Notes under the pieces: generated by a model
The model's database searches: none
Told to the model about the DNA's origin: nothing
Seen by the model: the letters and a program-made list of their open reading frames with translations, nothing else
Position numbers and translations under genes: made by a program
Part shown: piece by piece, positions 55,741 through 63,410 of the stretch
Position numbering within the stretch: position 1 is the first letter of the stretch
Layout of the letters: every line of letters starts with the position of its first letter
Assembly (NCBI GenBank): GCA_024655905.1
Contig: JANLFP010000006.1
Location: forward strand, 62,310-126,309
DNA: 64,000 bases
Source of the DNA: Tepidanaerobacteraceae bacterium
Lineage (GTDB): Bacteria; Bacillota; Thermosediminibacteria; Thermosediminibacterales; Tepidanaerobacteraceae
Reading direction: 5' to 3'

Positions 55741-56325
55741 TTATCTCCAAGTCCTCGTGTGGATTTCATCCCACAACTCCTCTTTGCTGACCGATACCGC
55801 CAACGCCCCTTCCCTCAGCGCCGCCTTTACCTCATCCATGTTTTCGATTAGGCCGCCCGCTATCACCGGATAATGCACTTCCCTATGGATCTTGTTAATT
55901 ATCTTGGGTATGACGCCGGGCAGTATCTCTACAGCATCAGGATCCACCTGGTTTATGGATTTTTCGGCGGTATCTTTTGCCAGACTATCGAGGATGAACA
56001 CTCTTTGAATTGTAAATATCCCTTCGCTTTTGGCACAGCTTATAAGATTTCCCCTGGTAGTAATAATTCCGTCCGGTTTGACTTCCTCAGCTATATATTT
56101 AATTCCCATACCATCCTTGCTAATCCCCTCGAGGAGGTCAAGATGGACGAAAGCGCGCTTTCCGGCTTTTTTAATGTGTGTAACCGCATATTTAATATTG
56201 AGAATAGTGCCCGTAAGAAGAAAGAGGCAGCGAAGGGGCTTATCTAAAGCCACATCCACCTTTTCTATATCCCTTATGGCAGCTATGATGGGATATTTTT
56301 TTATGTCGGATAAAACATCCCCCAA
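55741..56325 (-). CDS. glpP: Glycerol-3-phosphate responsive antiterminator
   Basis: 194 residues with a TIM-barrel-like GlpP fold: PIIAAIRDIEKVDVALDKP, AFVHLDLLEGISKDGMGIKYIAE, ITTRGNLISCAKSEGIFTIQ, RVFILDSLAKDTAEKSI, DAVEILPGVIPKII and PVIAGGLIENMDEV, each a family block. It binds glycerol 3-phosphate and leader mRNA. Located directly upstream of glpF on the same strand, in the same order as in Bacillus. Confidence 0.96.
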   Translation of the reverse strand: MGDVLSDIKKYPIIAAIRDIEKVDVALDKPLRCLFLLTGTILNIKYAVTHIKKAGKRAFVHLDLLEGISKDGMGIKYIAEEVKPDGIITTRGNLISCAKSEGIFTIQRVFILDSLAKDTAEKSINQVDPDAVEILPGVIPKIINKIHREVHYPVIAGGLIENMDEVKAALREGALAVSVSKEELWDEIHTRTWR

Positions 56326-56561
56326 ACGATCACCTTCCGCTATAAATAAACATCAAATTTTGAATCTGATATATTTTATATAATGAATGCGTAATTGAAT
56401 ATTTCTTAAATTTTTATATTGCAAGAAACATGCCATGACTCGAAGCCTGAATTTATTATAATTTTTTATGCTTACCTGGTAATTTATATCAATTAAAATA
56501 AATTTGACATGATTTTATTGATATATTTTACCCATCATCATGCAATATGCTCAAACAGGAA

Positions 56562-57161
56562 TTAAACCGCTTTGATTTTCTGGCCAATCTTATTCTCAGT
56601 CCCGGACAATAATCTTTTTATATTGCTTCTGTGCCGCCAGACTGCCATGATAGCAAGCGCTAATCCAAAATATAAATATTTTACAGGATATTTGTATACA
56701 ACAAGTAGAATAGGTAGCAAAATCGCTCCGGTGATAGAGCCGAGGGATACGAACCTGAAAAGAATTATTACTGCGGCACCGGCAATGAGAACCCATAATG
56801 CGACAACTGGTGAAATACCCAGCACCACTCCCAAACTGGAGGCTATCCCCTTCCCGCCGCTGAACTTCAAAAAAACAGACCAATCATGGCCAACGACGAC
56901 CGCCAGGCCGCATAAAAGCGCCAGATTTTCGCCGCCGATATATCGGGCCAGCAGCACAACAAGAAGGCCTTTTAAAAGGTCCATAGCAAAAACAAGAGCT
57001 GCCGGTTTTGCTCCAAGCACCCGCAGGACATTGGTGGAGCCGGGGTTTTTGCTGCCGTGCTGGCGTATGTCAACTTTATAAATATTTTTAGAGACCAAAT
57101 AAGCCGTTGATATTGACCCGACAAAGTAACTTGCTATGAGGGATATAATATACTTCGCCAT
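56562..57161 (-). CDS. plsY: Acyl-phosphate:glycerol-3-phosphate acyltransferase PlsY
   Basis: About 199 residues, an integral membrane enzyme that makes lysophosphatidic acid from acyl-phosphate and glycerol 3-phosphate. Conserved blocks: SYFVGSISTAYLVSK (the S-x4-A-YL site), DIRQHGSKNPGSTNVLRVLG, and GHDWSVFLKFSGGKGIASSLG. Five hydrophobic segments. Start at the ATG at 57161 after AAAAGGATG. It stands alone 236 bp upstream of glpP and is the phospholipid branch of glycerol-3-phosphate use. Confidence 0.96.
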   Translation of the reverse strand: MAKYIISLIASYFVGSISTAYLVSKNIYKVDIRQHGSKNPGSTNVLRVLGAKPAALVFAMDLLKGLLVVLLARYIGGENLALLCGLAVVVGHDWSVFLKFSGGKGIASSLGVVLGISPVVALWVLIAGAAVIILFRFVSLGSITGAILLPILLVVYKYPVKYLYFGLALAIMAVWRHRSNIKRLLSGTENKIGQKIKAV

Positions 57162-57392
57162 AGTCTTCATCCTTTTGTAATATTAATTTATTTTAGAATT
57201 CTAGTAATATTATATCCCTTTTGGTCGATTCAGTCAATCAAAAAAATGTCTAGACGGGTCTTTGACAGTTGAATAAATATCGAAATCGTTAAAAGCCTTG
57301 AAAACAGGGCTTTTTTTATTAAAAAAAGTCAAATTTAGCCATGGAAATATTGCGTAATGTGTTACAATAAAAGGGATGGGAGGTATTTTACT

Positions 57393-57589
57393 ATGAGATT
57401 ATGCGTATCAAGATCAAAGAATGCCGCATCCTTGTACATAACAAATCTATGATTAGAGTACCCTTGACAAAGGAATATATGCTCAAAGCAATATTGACGG
57501 ATATTAAAAAGGCTTCATATGCATGGATTGATAAAAAAGGTCAAGAAGAGCTACAGATATTATCTGAACCAAACTTGGTAAAGCTATAA
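57393..57589 (+). pseudogene. Short remnant, possibly N-terminus of an IS1634-type transposase
   Basis: After GGGAGG the ATG at 57393 reads MRLCVSRSKNAASLYITNL and stops. One added base would continue SLYITKSMIR. The beginning resembles the usual opening of IS1634-family transposases (MRL-SRSKN-SLY--KS) as I remember it. A different overlapping frame, 57401-57589, encodes 62 residues ending SEPNLVKL that I do not recognise. No inverted repeats were seen. Weak call. Confidence 0.3.
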
Positions 57590-57693
57590 TTGCTACGGGT
57601 TTAAAATTGAAGAATCTTTTCGTAGTACTTGACCTTGCTGAGATTCAGGTTCCTTCATTATGATTTTTTTCCATTTTGAGATGAATTTAGTCC

Positions 57694-58419
57694 TTAACGG
57701 ACTAAAGTTATACCGACAAATACGGCTGCCCATAACACATATAATATCATAATAACGTAATCAATCTTTTTAAAGCAAACTTCCCGGTAATAAGTTCTTG
57801 CAGGGTTGGTTCTGAATCCCCGTAGCTCGAGCAATATGGCCAGCTTCTCAGCCTTATCCCATACACTGTATATTATAGGGGAAAAAATGCTCACATAAAC
57901 TTTAATTACTTTCCTTTTGTAGATTTTTCGCATGTCTACACCGCGAAGCTGTACGGAATTTAATATTTCCCCCATCTCTTCAAAAAAAACGGGAATGAAC
58001 CTCGCCCCCAACTGAATCATAAAAGCAATTTCAAAAGGCATACCCAGTTTGACCAAACCGCGGGTCAGCTCGGATATATTGCTGTTTAAAACAAACAACC
58101 CCGATAGGATCAATATGATAAATCTTAAAAAAATAGCGGCACCGTATATAATGCCATCGTCGGTCAAAAGACATATACCGCCCGGCTTTAAAAGCGGATG
58201 GCCGGTCCTGACAAACATGCTCTGAAGCACAATCATTATAACTGACATATATAAAAGTTTTTTTATGCATAAAAGTAGTTTTATTCGTATTTTGAAAAGA
58301 GCGAGGGTCAGTATGTTGAATAATAATATAATCAGCAGGTAGTCGATTTTTTGATATACAAGGGCCATTCCCGAAAAAATAGCAGATATTAAAAGCTTTG
58401 TCCTTATGTCAATGTTCAT
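57694..58419 (-). CDS. ecfT: Energy-coupling factor transporter transmembrane protein EcfT
   Basis: 241 residues of the CbiQ family, with five or six membrane helices (LYMSVIMIVLQSMFV; AAIFLRFIILILSGLFVLNS) and the coupling helices with the conserved Ala-Arg-Gly type motifs in this family (VQLRGVDMRKIYKRK and LAILLELRGFRTNPARTYYRE, the first being the usual RG motif). It joins the two ATPases to the S component. The start overlaps the end of the second ATPase gene by 11 bp. Last gene of the six-gene operon. Confidence 0.92.
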   Translation of the reverse strand: MNIDIRTKLLISAIFSGMALVYQKIDYLLIILLFNILTLALFKIRIKLLLCIKKLLYMSVIMIVLQSMFVRTGHPLLKPGGICLLTDDGIIYGAAIFLRFIILILSGLFVLNSNISELTRGLVKLGMPFEIAFMIQLGARFIPVFFEEMGEILNSVQLRGVDMRKIYKRKVIKVYVSIFSPIIYSVWDKAEKLAILLELRGFRTNPARTYYREVCFKKIDYVIMILYVLWAAVFVGITLVR

Positions 58420-59074
58420 CAGCCATTATCCTTCCATCTGCCATATATATTTTTCTTGCACAAAGATTATCAACAAAATCGTAATCATGGGTTATTATGA
58501 TAAGCCCCGTCCCCCTGGCCCATATATCCAGAAGCAATTTTTTCAGTTTTTCCTTCCTGTAATTATCTATATTTTTAGTAGGTTCATCCATAATTAAGCA
58601 TTCGGGCTCCAAAGCCAGGATTGCCGAAAGGACGACTATCTGCTTTTGCCCCTGGCTAAGATTGAATGGCAGTTCATCCCGCAGGTCCCATATATCAAAG
58701 TAATGCAAATAATCACAACAAATATGTTCCGCTTCACGCCTTTTTTCCCCTTTCCATTTCAGCCCGAAAGCTACCTCATTATAAACACTGGTATTAAACA
58801 ACATGTGACTAGGGTTTTGCAGGACAAATCCCAGTTTCCGGCCAATTTCCGGAAGGGAGTATTCTTCTATCGGTCTGCCGCTTAGTGTGATTTTCCCTTC
58901 CTGGGGTCTTAAAAGCCCCACCATTAGTCTTGCTAGAGTAGATTTACCGCTGCCATTTAATCCCACAATAGCCACGCTTTCTCCAGCGTCAAATGAGATT
59001 GAAACATCATCAACTGCAGGGGTCTTTTTACCTTCATAAGTAAAACTAACCGAGTTGAGGCAGATAAAGCACAT
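58409..59074 (-). CDS. ecfA: Energy-coupling factor ATPase EcfA (second)
   Basis: About 221 residues: Walker A IVGLNGSGKSTLARLMVGLL, Q-loop GFVLQNPSHMLF, signature NLSQGQKQIVVLSAILALEP, Walker B CLIMDEPTKNID. The ATG at 59074 follows AGAGGGAAATGT; the frame is open to 59092. Q-loop and signature forms are those of ECF (CbiO) ATPases. It pairs with the ATPase encoded just upstream to form a heterodimer. Confidence 0.93.
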   Translation of the reverse strand: MCFICLNSVSFTYEGKKTPAVDDVSISFDAGESVAIVGLNGSGKSTLARLMVGLLRPQEGKITLSGRPIEEYSLPEIGRKLGFVLQNPSHMLFNTSVYNEVAFGLKWKGEKRREAEHICCDYLHYFDIWDLRDELPFNLSQGQKQIVVLSAILALEPECLIMDEPTKNIDNYRKEKLKKLLLDIWARGTGLIIITHDYDFVDNLCARKIYMADGRIMADEH

Positions 59075-59128
59075 ACATTTCCCTCTTTTCACGAATCAAA
59101 CAATAATAGAAACTATTTCTTAAAGGTT

Positions 59129-59794
59129 TTATGTTATTATCTTCCCGTCTTCCATTACAAGGATTTTTTTTGCCAGCTTTAGAGCTTTTGGAGTATGTTC
59201 AACTAAAATCAATGTTTTTCCTATTTTATTCAGCCTCTCCATTACCGAGATAATCCTGTTTTGCGCTGCTTCATCGAGCATGGACAAGGACTCATCGAAG
59301 ATGATTATTTCGGGTTCCAGAGCAAGAGCGGCGGCAATGGCCACAAGCTGCTTTTCGCCTCCGGACAGGTGTACTGGGTTCTCGTCTTTAAGTTTGATGA
59401 TGCCGACGAGTTCCATGGCTTCATAAATCCTTTCCCGAATGAGGGCAGGCGTTATGCCGCGGTTTTCCAGGCCAAAAGCCAGTTCGTCCTCTACGGTAGG
59501 CATCATTATCTGTAGATTGGGATCCTGAAAAATTATGCCCACTTCCCTTGCTATCACACCCAGGGGGATTTCTTTGGTATCCCGGCCGTTTATTAAAACC
59601 TTCCCCTCCATTATGCCGCCCAGATAATGAGGAATGATGCCGGATAGGCAGTAGCACAATGTAGTCTTGCCGCTTCCGTTGGTTCCTGTAATCCCGAGCA
59701 AATTGCCCGATTCCAGTTCAAAAGTTATATCTCTCAATACCTGTTTGCCTAAATGGTAGGAGTAGCAGAGATGTTCCACTTGCAATACCTTCAA
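59129..59794 (-). CDS. ecfA: Energy-coupling factor ATPase EcfA (first)
   Basis: About 221 residues: Walker A LLGITGTNGSGKTTLCYCLS, Q-loop GIIFQDPNLQIMMPTVEDEL, signature HLSGGEKQLVAIAAALALEP, Walker B IIIFDESLSMLD. I prefer the TTG at 59794, since AAAGAGGTGCAACAA precedes it; the open frame to 59824 lacks a binding site. Partner of the ATPase at 58409. Confidence 0.93.
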   Translation of the reverse strand: MKVLQVEHLCYSYHLGKQVLRDITFELESGNLLGITGTNGSGKTTLCYCLSGIIPHYLGGIMEGKVLINGRDTKEIPLGVIAREVGIIFQDPNLQIMMPTVEDELAFGLENRGITPALIRERIYEAMELVGIIKLKDENPVHLSGGEKQLVAIAAALALEPEIIIFDESLSMLDEAAQNRIISVMERLNKIGKTLILVEHTPKALKLAKKILVMEDGKIIT

Positions 59795-59856
59795 TTGTTG
59801 CACCTCTTTAAGAATAATCCGCACGTTTTATAAAAAGATACTGATTCAATCGTTCA

Positions 59857-60405
59857 TCAATAGCTTTCCGTCTTTTTAAACATCCTGACTATTTCAGCAA
59901 GTCTGTAACCAATAACCCCTCCGATGCCTCCGGATATACCCCCCACCATAGTGGAAACCATGAGGGGAATCATCGGCATGCGCATAAATACAGCCCCGAC
60001 TACGAGGGAGCCTGTAGCGTTGACCAGCATTCCGGCCAAAAAACCAGTAAGCATAGAATAGACATAGCCCGGTATCAACAGCATTCCCAGCTCCATTACA
60101 ATTACCGGGACCACATATGTCAGCAGGTTGGCAATACCCCTGTTTCCGAGCATATCGAAAGCTACTACAAGTACCGACTGGACTATACCCACCAGAAGGG
60201 CGGTTCCTCTTTTTCTGACTATCGCACATGCAAGAACGATCCATATCATGTATATGATGCCGGCCACCGTTCCGGCAGGGATAAAAGTACCCACCGCCAT
60301 CTGAGTAAGCAGCCTGACAAACGGTTTAATTGCTATTCCGCATGCCGATAAAAGGGAAATTATTATCAAATCAAAGGGTGAAAACCTGTTTAAAAATTTA
60401 CTCAT
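59857..60405 (-). CDS. ECF transporter S component (substrate unknown)
   Basis: About 182 residues with six hydrophobic helices (LIIISLLSACGIAIKPFVRL, TFIPAGTVAGIIYMIWIVLA, ELGMLLIPGYVYSMLTGFLA, VSTMVGGISGGIGGVIGYRL). Helix 1 has an Ala-rich stretch like the EcfT-contact motif of S components, and the whole resembles the YkoE/HMP-like S proteins, without clear vitamin-specific residues. The ATG at 60405 overlaps the stop of the upstream methyltransferase (ATGA). The transported compound is unknown. Confidence 0.8.
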   Translation of the reverse strand: MSKFLNRFSPFDLIIISLLSACGIAIKPFVRLLTQMAVGTFIPAGTVAGIIYMIWIVLACAIVRKRGTALLVGIVQSVLVVAFDMLGNRGIANLLTYVVPVIVMELGMLLIPGYVYSMLTGFLAGMLVNATGSLVVGAVFMRMPMIPLMVSTMVGGISGGIGGVIGYRLAEIVRMFKKTESY

Positions 60406-61175
60406 ACTGATTGCCTCCTCCATGTTATAATTACACTTTTTCTGGGATTAGGTACCCAGTACATGCCATTTCTTATAGTAATGATATCTCTCAAATGTTT
60501 TCTCATAAGTTCTGTCGGGTTTAATCCTTCATCAAGTTCCAATTTTTCGCAAAGAAATAGGGCGCATTTTCCCAGGGTTGCTTCATTATCGCTCTCCAGG
60601 GGCATTCCAAAGTCATACTCCACCACTTCAAACTCGACCTGCTGACCTAATTCATTGAAGATCCGCAACAAATCGGTATAATCACTGGAAAATGCCGTAG
60701 GAGTTTTCCCTATTTTTTGATATAAATCTTTGCTCAAAAAATCGGTTTTAATTTTCTCGTATGGGGTAATAAAATAAGCAATCTTGTTCGTATATTGCAG
60801 GATTTTTTTAATGCCGCCTATCGTTCCGATATCACCTCCGAAACTGTAAGCCGATATACAGACATCGGCATTTTTTACTTCAACATCAAGCCAGTTTCCA
60901 TAGATTGTCGTCATATTTTCAAGTCGCATTTTTCTGCATTTATTCTTTAGAGCTTCCAAGTTTTTTTCACTGATATCCACCGCCTGAACAGCCATACCGG
61001 CTCGGGCAGCCGCAAGAGCAAAAGCTCCGGGGCCGCATCCTATATCGATAAGAGAGTGGTATGCTTTGATTTCTTCCAGAATCTTTTTCCAGAATATCCG
61101 GGGATAATCACTATACTTTATTCCCTTAAAGTAATAGTCTATTTGCTCATCCGTCCATATTCTGAGATTATTCAC
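60402..61175 (-). CDS. SAM-dependent methyltransferase in the ECF operon
   Basis: 257 residues with a class I methyltransferase fold: motif I LIDIGCGPGAFALAAARAGM, motif II AVDISEKNLEALKNKC, and the motif IV-like region VKNADVCISAYSFGGDIG. The N-terminus (RIWTDEQIDYYFKGIKYSDYPRIFWKKILEEI) and the C-terminal tail are not of a recognised subfamily. Start is the GTG at 61175, which overlaps the end of the NTPase gene. It is translationally coupled to the S component, so a small molecule taken up by the transporter may be its substrate. Confidence 0.82.
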   Translation of the reverse strand: MNNLRIWTDEQIDYYFKGIKYSDYPRIFWKKILEEIKAYHSLIDIGCGPGAFALAAARAGMAVQAVDISEKNLEALKNKCRKMRLENMTTIYGNWLDVEVKNADVCISAYSFGGDIGTIGGIKKILQYTNKIAYFITPYEKIKTDFLSKDLYQKIGKTPTAFSSDYTDLLRIFNELGQQVEFEVVEYDFGMPLESDNEATLGKCALFLCEKLELDEGLNPTELMRKHLRDIITIRNGMYWVPNPRKSVIITWRRQSV

Positions 61176-61800
61176 AGCAAAAAACCCTTTCCATAAACAA
61201 TTTTAATCTCTTTTCCGGAGCAAAGTTCGTTTTGTCAGTCAAAGTCAATATATCTACCTCCCTGAGGTTTTTTATTTTATTGCATACCTGCAGTACTTTT
61301 TCGATTGCAACGTCAAATTTTCCTCCCGCTGCTTTCCTTAGTTTTTCTATATTTCCAAAGGATTTCAATACACCGAGCACGGGAACGGTCCCATCCAGGA
61401 CATTAAATACCATGTCCGAAAATAAGTTATCCTCCAGTTCCATTCCTCCCAGTTCATCCATTATTATAAGTTTTTTTCTTTGCAACAGGGCATTCTTCAA
61501 AAAATCAGTTGCTGCTTTGGCGAAAGCTCCGGGAATCTGTTGCCAAATCCCATCGGTGTTGCAGAAAAGAAAAAGCCCTTTGACTTCAGCGAGATTATCG
61601 ATTGAGATGCTTAGCTGATAGTTCTTATCATTATCCAGGGGTTTTACGGCAAATCCCATGTATTTTTTCTGGTTTTCACCGAGATAAATGCGCTGGACAA
61701 AGTAGCCTCCAGCATCATTCAGATATGGAAGTACGGCTTTTCTTATCAGTGTCGATTTGCCTATTCCGATTTCTCCCTGTAAAAAAAGATGACGCTTCAT
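61168..61800 (-). CDS. Nucleoside-triphosphatase, THEP1-like P-loop protein
   Basis: About 210 residues of the NTPase_1 (THEP1, pfam03266) family: P-loop FLQGEIGIGKSTLIRKAVLP, the GGYFVQRIYL segment, Walker B with the family's KLIIMDELGGMELEDNLFSD, and the PVLGVLKSFGN strand. These enzymes hydrolyse nucleoside triphosphates; their cell role is not established. Start is the ATG at 61800 after AGGAGTATCGTT. First gene of the six-gene operon ending in ecfT. Confidence 0.85.
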   Translation of the reverse strand: MKRHLFLQGEIGIGKSTLIRKAVLPYLNDAGGYFVQRIYLGENQKKYMGFAVKPLDNDKNYQLSISIDNLAEVKGLFLFCNTDGIWQQIPGAFAKAATDFLKNALLQRKKLIIMDELGGMELEDNLFSDMVFNVLDGTVPVLGVLKSFGNIEKLRKAAGGKFDVAIEKVLQVCNKIKNLREVDILTLTDKTNFAPEKRLKLFMERVFCCE

Positions 61801-61894
61801 AACGATACTCCTGATCAAATTTTTTCCGTTTCAATTTATTGAAACAGCCTTATACTTATAGCAGGATAACGCATGCGATAAAAAGATTTAAACT

Positions 61895-62704
61895 TTATTT
61901 CTTATCTTTTAAAGAAGGAACCTTTTTTCCGTATTTAACTGCTTGCATTTCTGCCATTATTGCAAGAGAGATTTCCTCGGGTGTTTCGCCTCCAAGGTCT
62001 ATTCCTATGGGTGAATAAACTTTTGTCAGTTTTTCTTCACTTATGCCTTTTTTTTTCAACGTTTCAAAACAGGTTTTCACTTTATTCATACTGCCTATCA
62101 TGCCGATATATCTGGCAGTACTATTGATAACTGCTTCAAGTGCCATTGCATCATATTTGTGGCCATGGGTAACAATTACTATATTCGTATTTTCATCGAT
62201 GGATACGGTCTTAAGGTTTGATGGAATATCCCCCATCAGAAGTTCATCGGCTTCAGGAAATCTCTCTTTTGTTATCATTTCCTGCCTGTCATCTAGAATT
62301 GTGACGATATATCCAAGGATTTTTGCTATTTTATAAAGTTTCTCGGCTATGTGCCCCGCTCCCGCAATTATCAGTTTGTCCTTTTGTCTGAATACTTGAA
62401 TGAATATTTCCACACTCCCGCCGCACATCATGGGCAATGATTCCTTTTCGGCCTTTTCATTTAGGTTATAGCTTATTGTTCTGGATGTCCCCCGCCTTAT
62501 GCACTCGGCGGCATCTTGCTTTGCTTTTTCTTCTATGGCACCACCTCCTATGGTTCCATCTATCAGATTTCCGGCACTGTCCACAATCATCATCGCCCCC
62601 ACTCCCCTGGGACTTGCACCCAGAGAGTTTATGATCGTCACCAGAGCTATGTTTTGCTGCTCATCCAATAATTGGGAAAGTTTTTTTATTAATGATGCTT
62701 CCAA
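61895..62704 (-). CDS. XdhC/CoxI-family molybdenum hydroxylase maturation protein
   Basis: About 269 residues. The N-terminal XdhC_CoxI domain (IALVTIINSLGASPRGVGAMMIVDSAG, IGGGAIEEKAKQDA) is followed by a Rossmann domain with LIIAGAGHIAEKLYKIAKILG, VTILDDRQEMITKERF, NIVIVTHGHKYDAMAL and IGMIGSMNKV, then the LTKVYSPIGIDLGGETPEEISLAIMAEM signature. XdhC proteins insert the sulfurated molybdenum cofactor into hydroxylases. The TTG at 62704 after TGGAGGTTTGACT is the likely start. It is next to MocA- and YqeC-like genes. Confidence 0.92.
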   Translation of the reverse strand: MEASLIKKLSQLLDEQQNIALVTIINSLGASPRGVGAMMIVDSAGNLIDGTIGGGAIEEKAKQDAAECIRRGTSRTISYNLNEKAEKESLPMMCGGSVEIFIQVFRQKDKLIIAGAGHIAEKLYKIAKILGYIVTILDDRQEMITKERFPEADELLMGDIPSNLKTVSIDENTNIVIVTHGHKYDAMALEAVINSTARYIGMIGSMNKVKTCFETLKKKGISEEKLTKVYSPIGIDLGGETPEEISLAIMAEMQAVKYGKKVPSLKDKK

Positions 62705-62834
62705 AGTCAAACCTCCAGTCTGTCTAAAAATCAATAATTACATGAAGCTAGTTAATAAATATCACAGCCGCATCGATACATCTGCATCCAATGATTTATT
62801 TTGTTTTTATATAAATCATAATTGAATCATAATA

Positions 62835-63410
62835 TTATACTATACCATGAGTTTCATCAAAATAATCATAATCCTTAATGACTCCAGGGTCATCGACTTC
62901 TATTAGCATAATGTCGTTAGAATATTTTTTTACAACCATACGTGCTCCAACATCCCCCGTTATATTCATTAATTCAGCTTTATACTTTGCTGAAAATACA
63001 CGGGGATGACCCATTTCACCACTATATGTTGGTATTACTATGCCATTATGTTCTTTAAATACATGCACTAGATTATCTATGGTTTCTGTTTTAACAAATG
63101 GCATATCTCCTAAAATTATAACAAATCCTGATATATCTTTTGGAAGGGCCGATAGACCTTTTTTCAGGGACCAACTCATCCCCGACGCATATTTTTCATT
63201 GTAGACCGGTTCAACGTTATATTTCAGGCATAATTTTTCAGCAAAATCTTTTTCATATCCGGTCACTACAATTAATTTTTCCAAATTTGCCACTGACGCA
63301 TTTCGCAAAGTCCACTCTAACAAGGTTAAGCTTTTTATTTTGCGCGAAAGCTTTTTTCCTCCCGCACGCTTTCCTTCTCCTGCTGCTAGAATAATGCCAC
63401 AGATGTTCAT
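62835..63410 (-). CDS. mocA: Molybdenum cofactor cytidylyltransferase-like NTP transferase (MocA family)
   Basis: 191 residues: IILAAGEGKRAGGKKLSRKIKSLTLLEWTL (nucleotide-binding GxG-R-GG-K), NAS-type strand, VIILGDMPFVKTETIDNLV (the GDMP metal-binding strand), and TYSGEMGHPRVFSAKY (GHPR). This pattern is that of MocA/MobA-like enzymes that add CMP or GMP to molybdopterin. It overlaps the upstream YqeC-like gene by 4 bp. Genes of this set usually sit near selenium-dependent molybdenum hydroxylases such as xanthine dehydrogenase. Confidence 0.9.
   Translation of the reverse strand: MNICGIILAAGEGKRAGGKKLSRKIKSLTLLEWTLRNASVANLEKLIVVTGYEKDFAEKLCLKYNVEPVYNEKYASGMSWSLKKGLSALPKDISGFVIILGDMPFVKTETIDNLVHVFKEHNGIVIPTYSGEMGHPRVFSAKYKAELMNITGDVGARMVVKKYSNDIMLIEVDDPGVIKDYDYFDETHGIV

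Noticed and set aside
57291-57317. AAAAGCC...GGGCTTTTTTT hairpin read as a terminator
   Set aside because: It fits the form on the plus strand, but no plus-strand gene ends before it, and it lies upstream of plsY; not listed as a feature.
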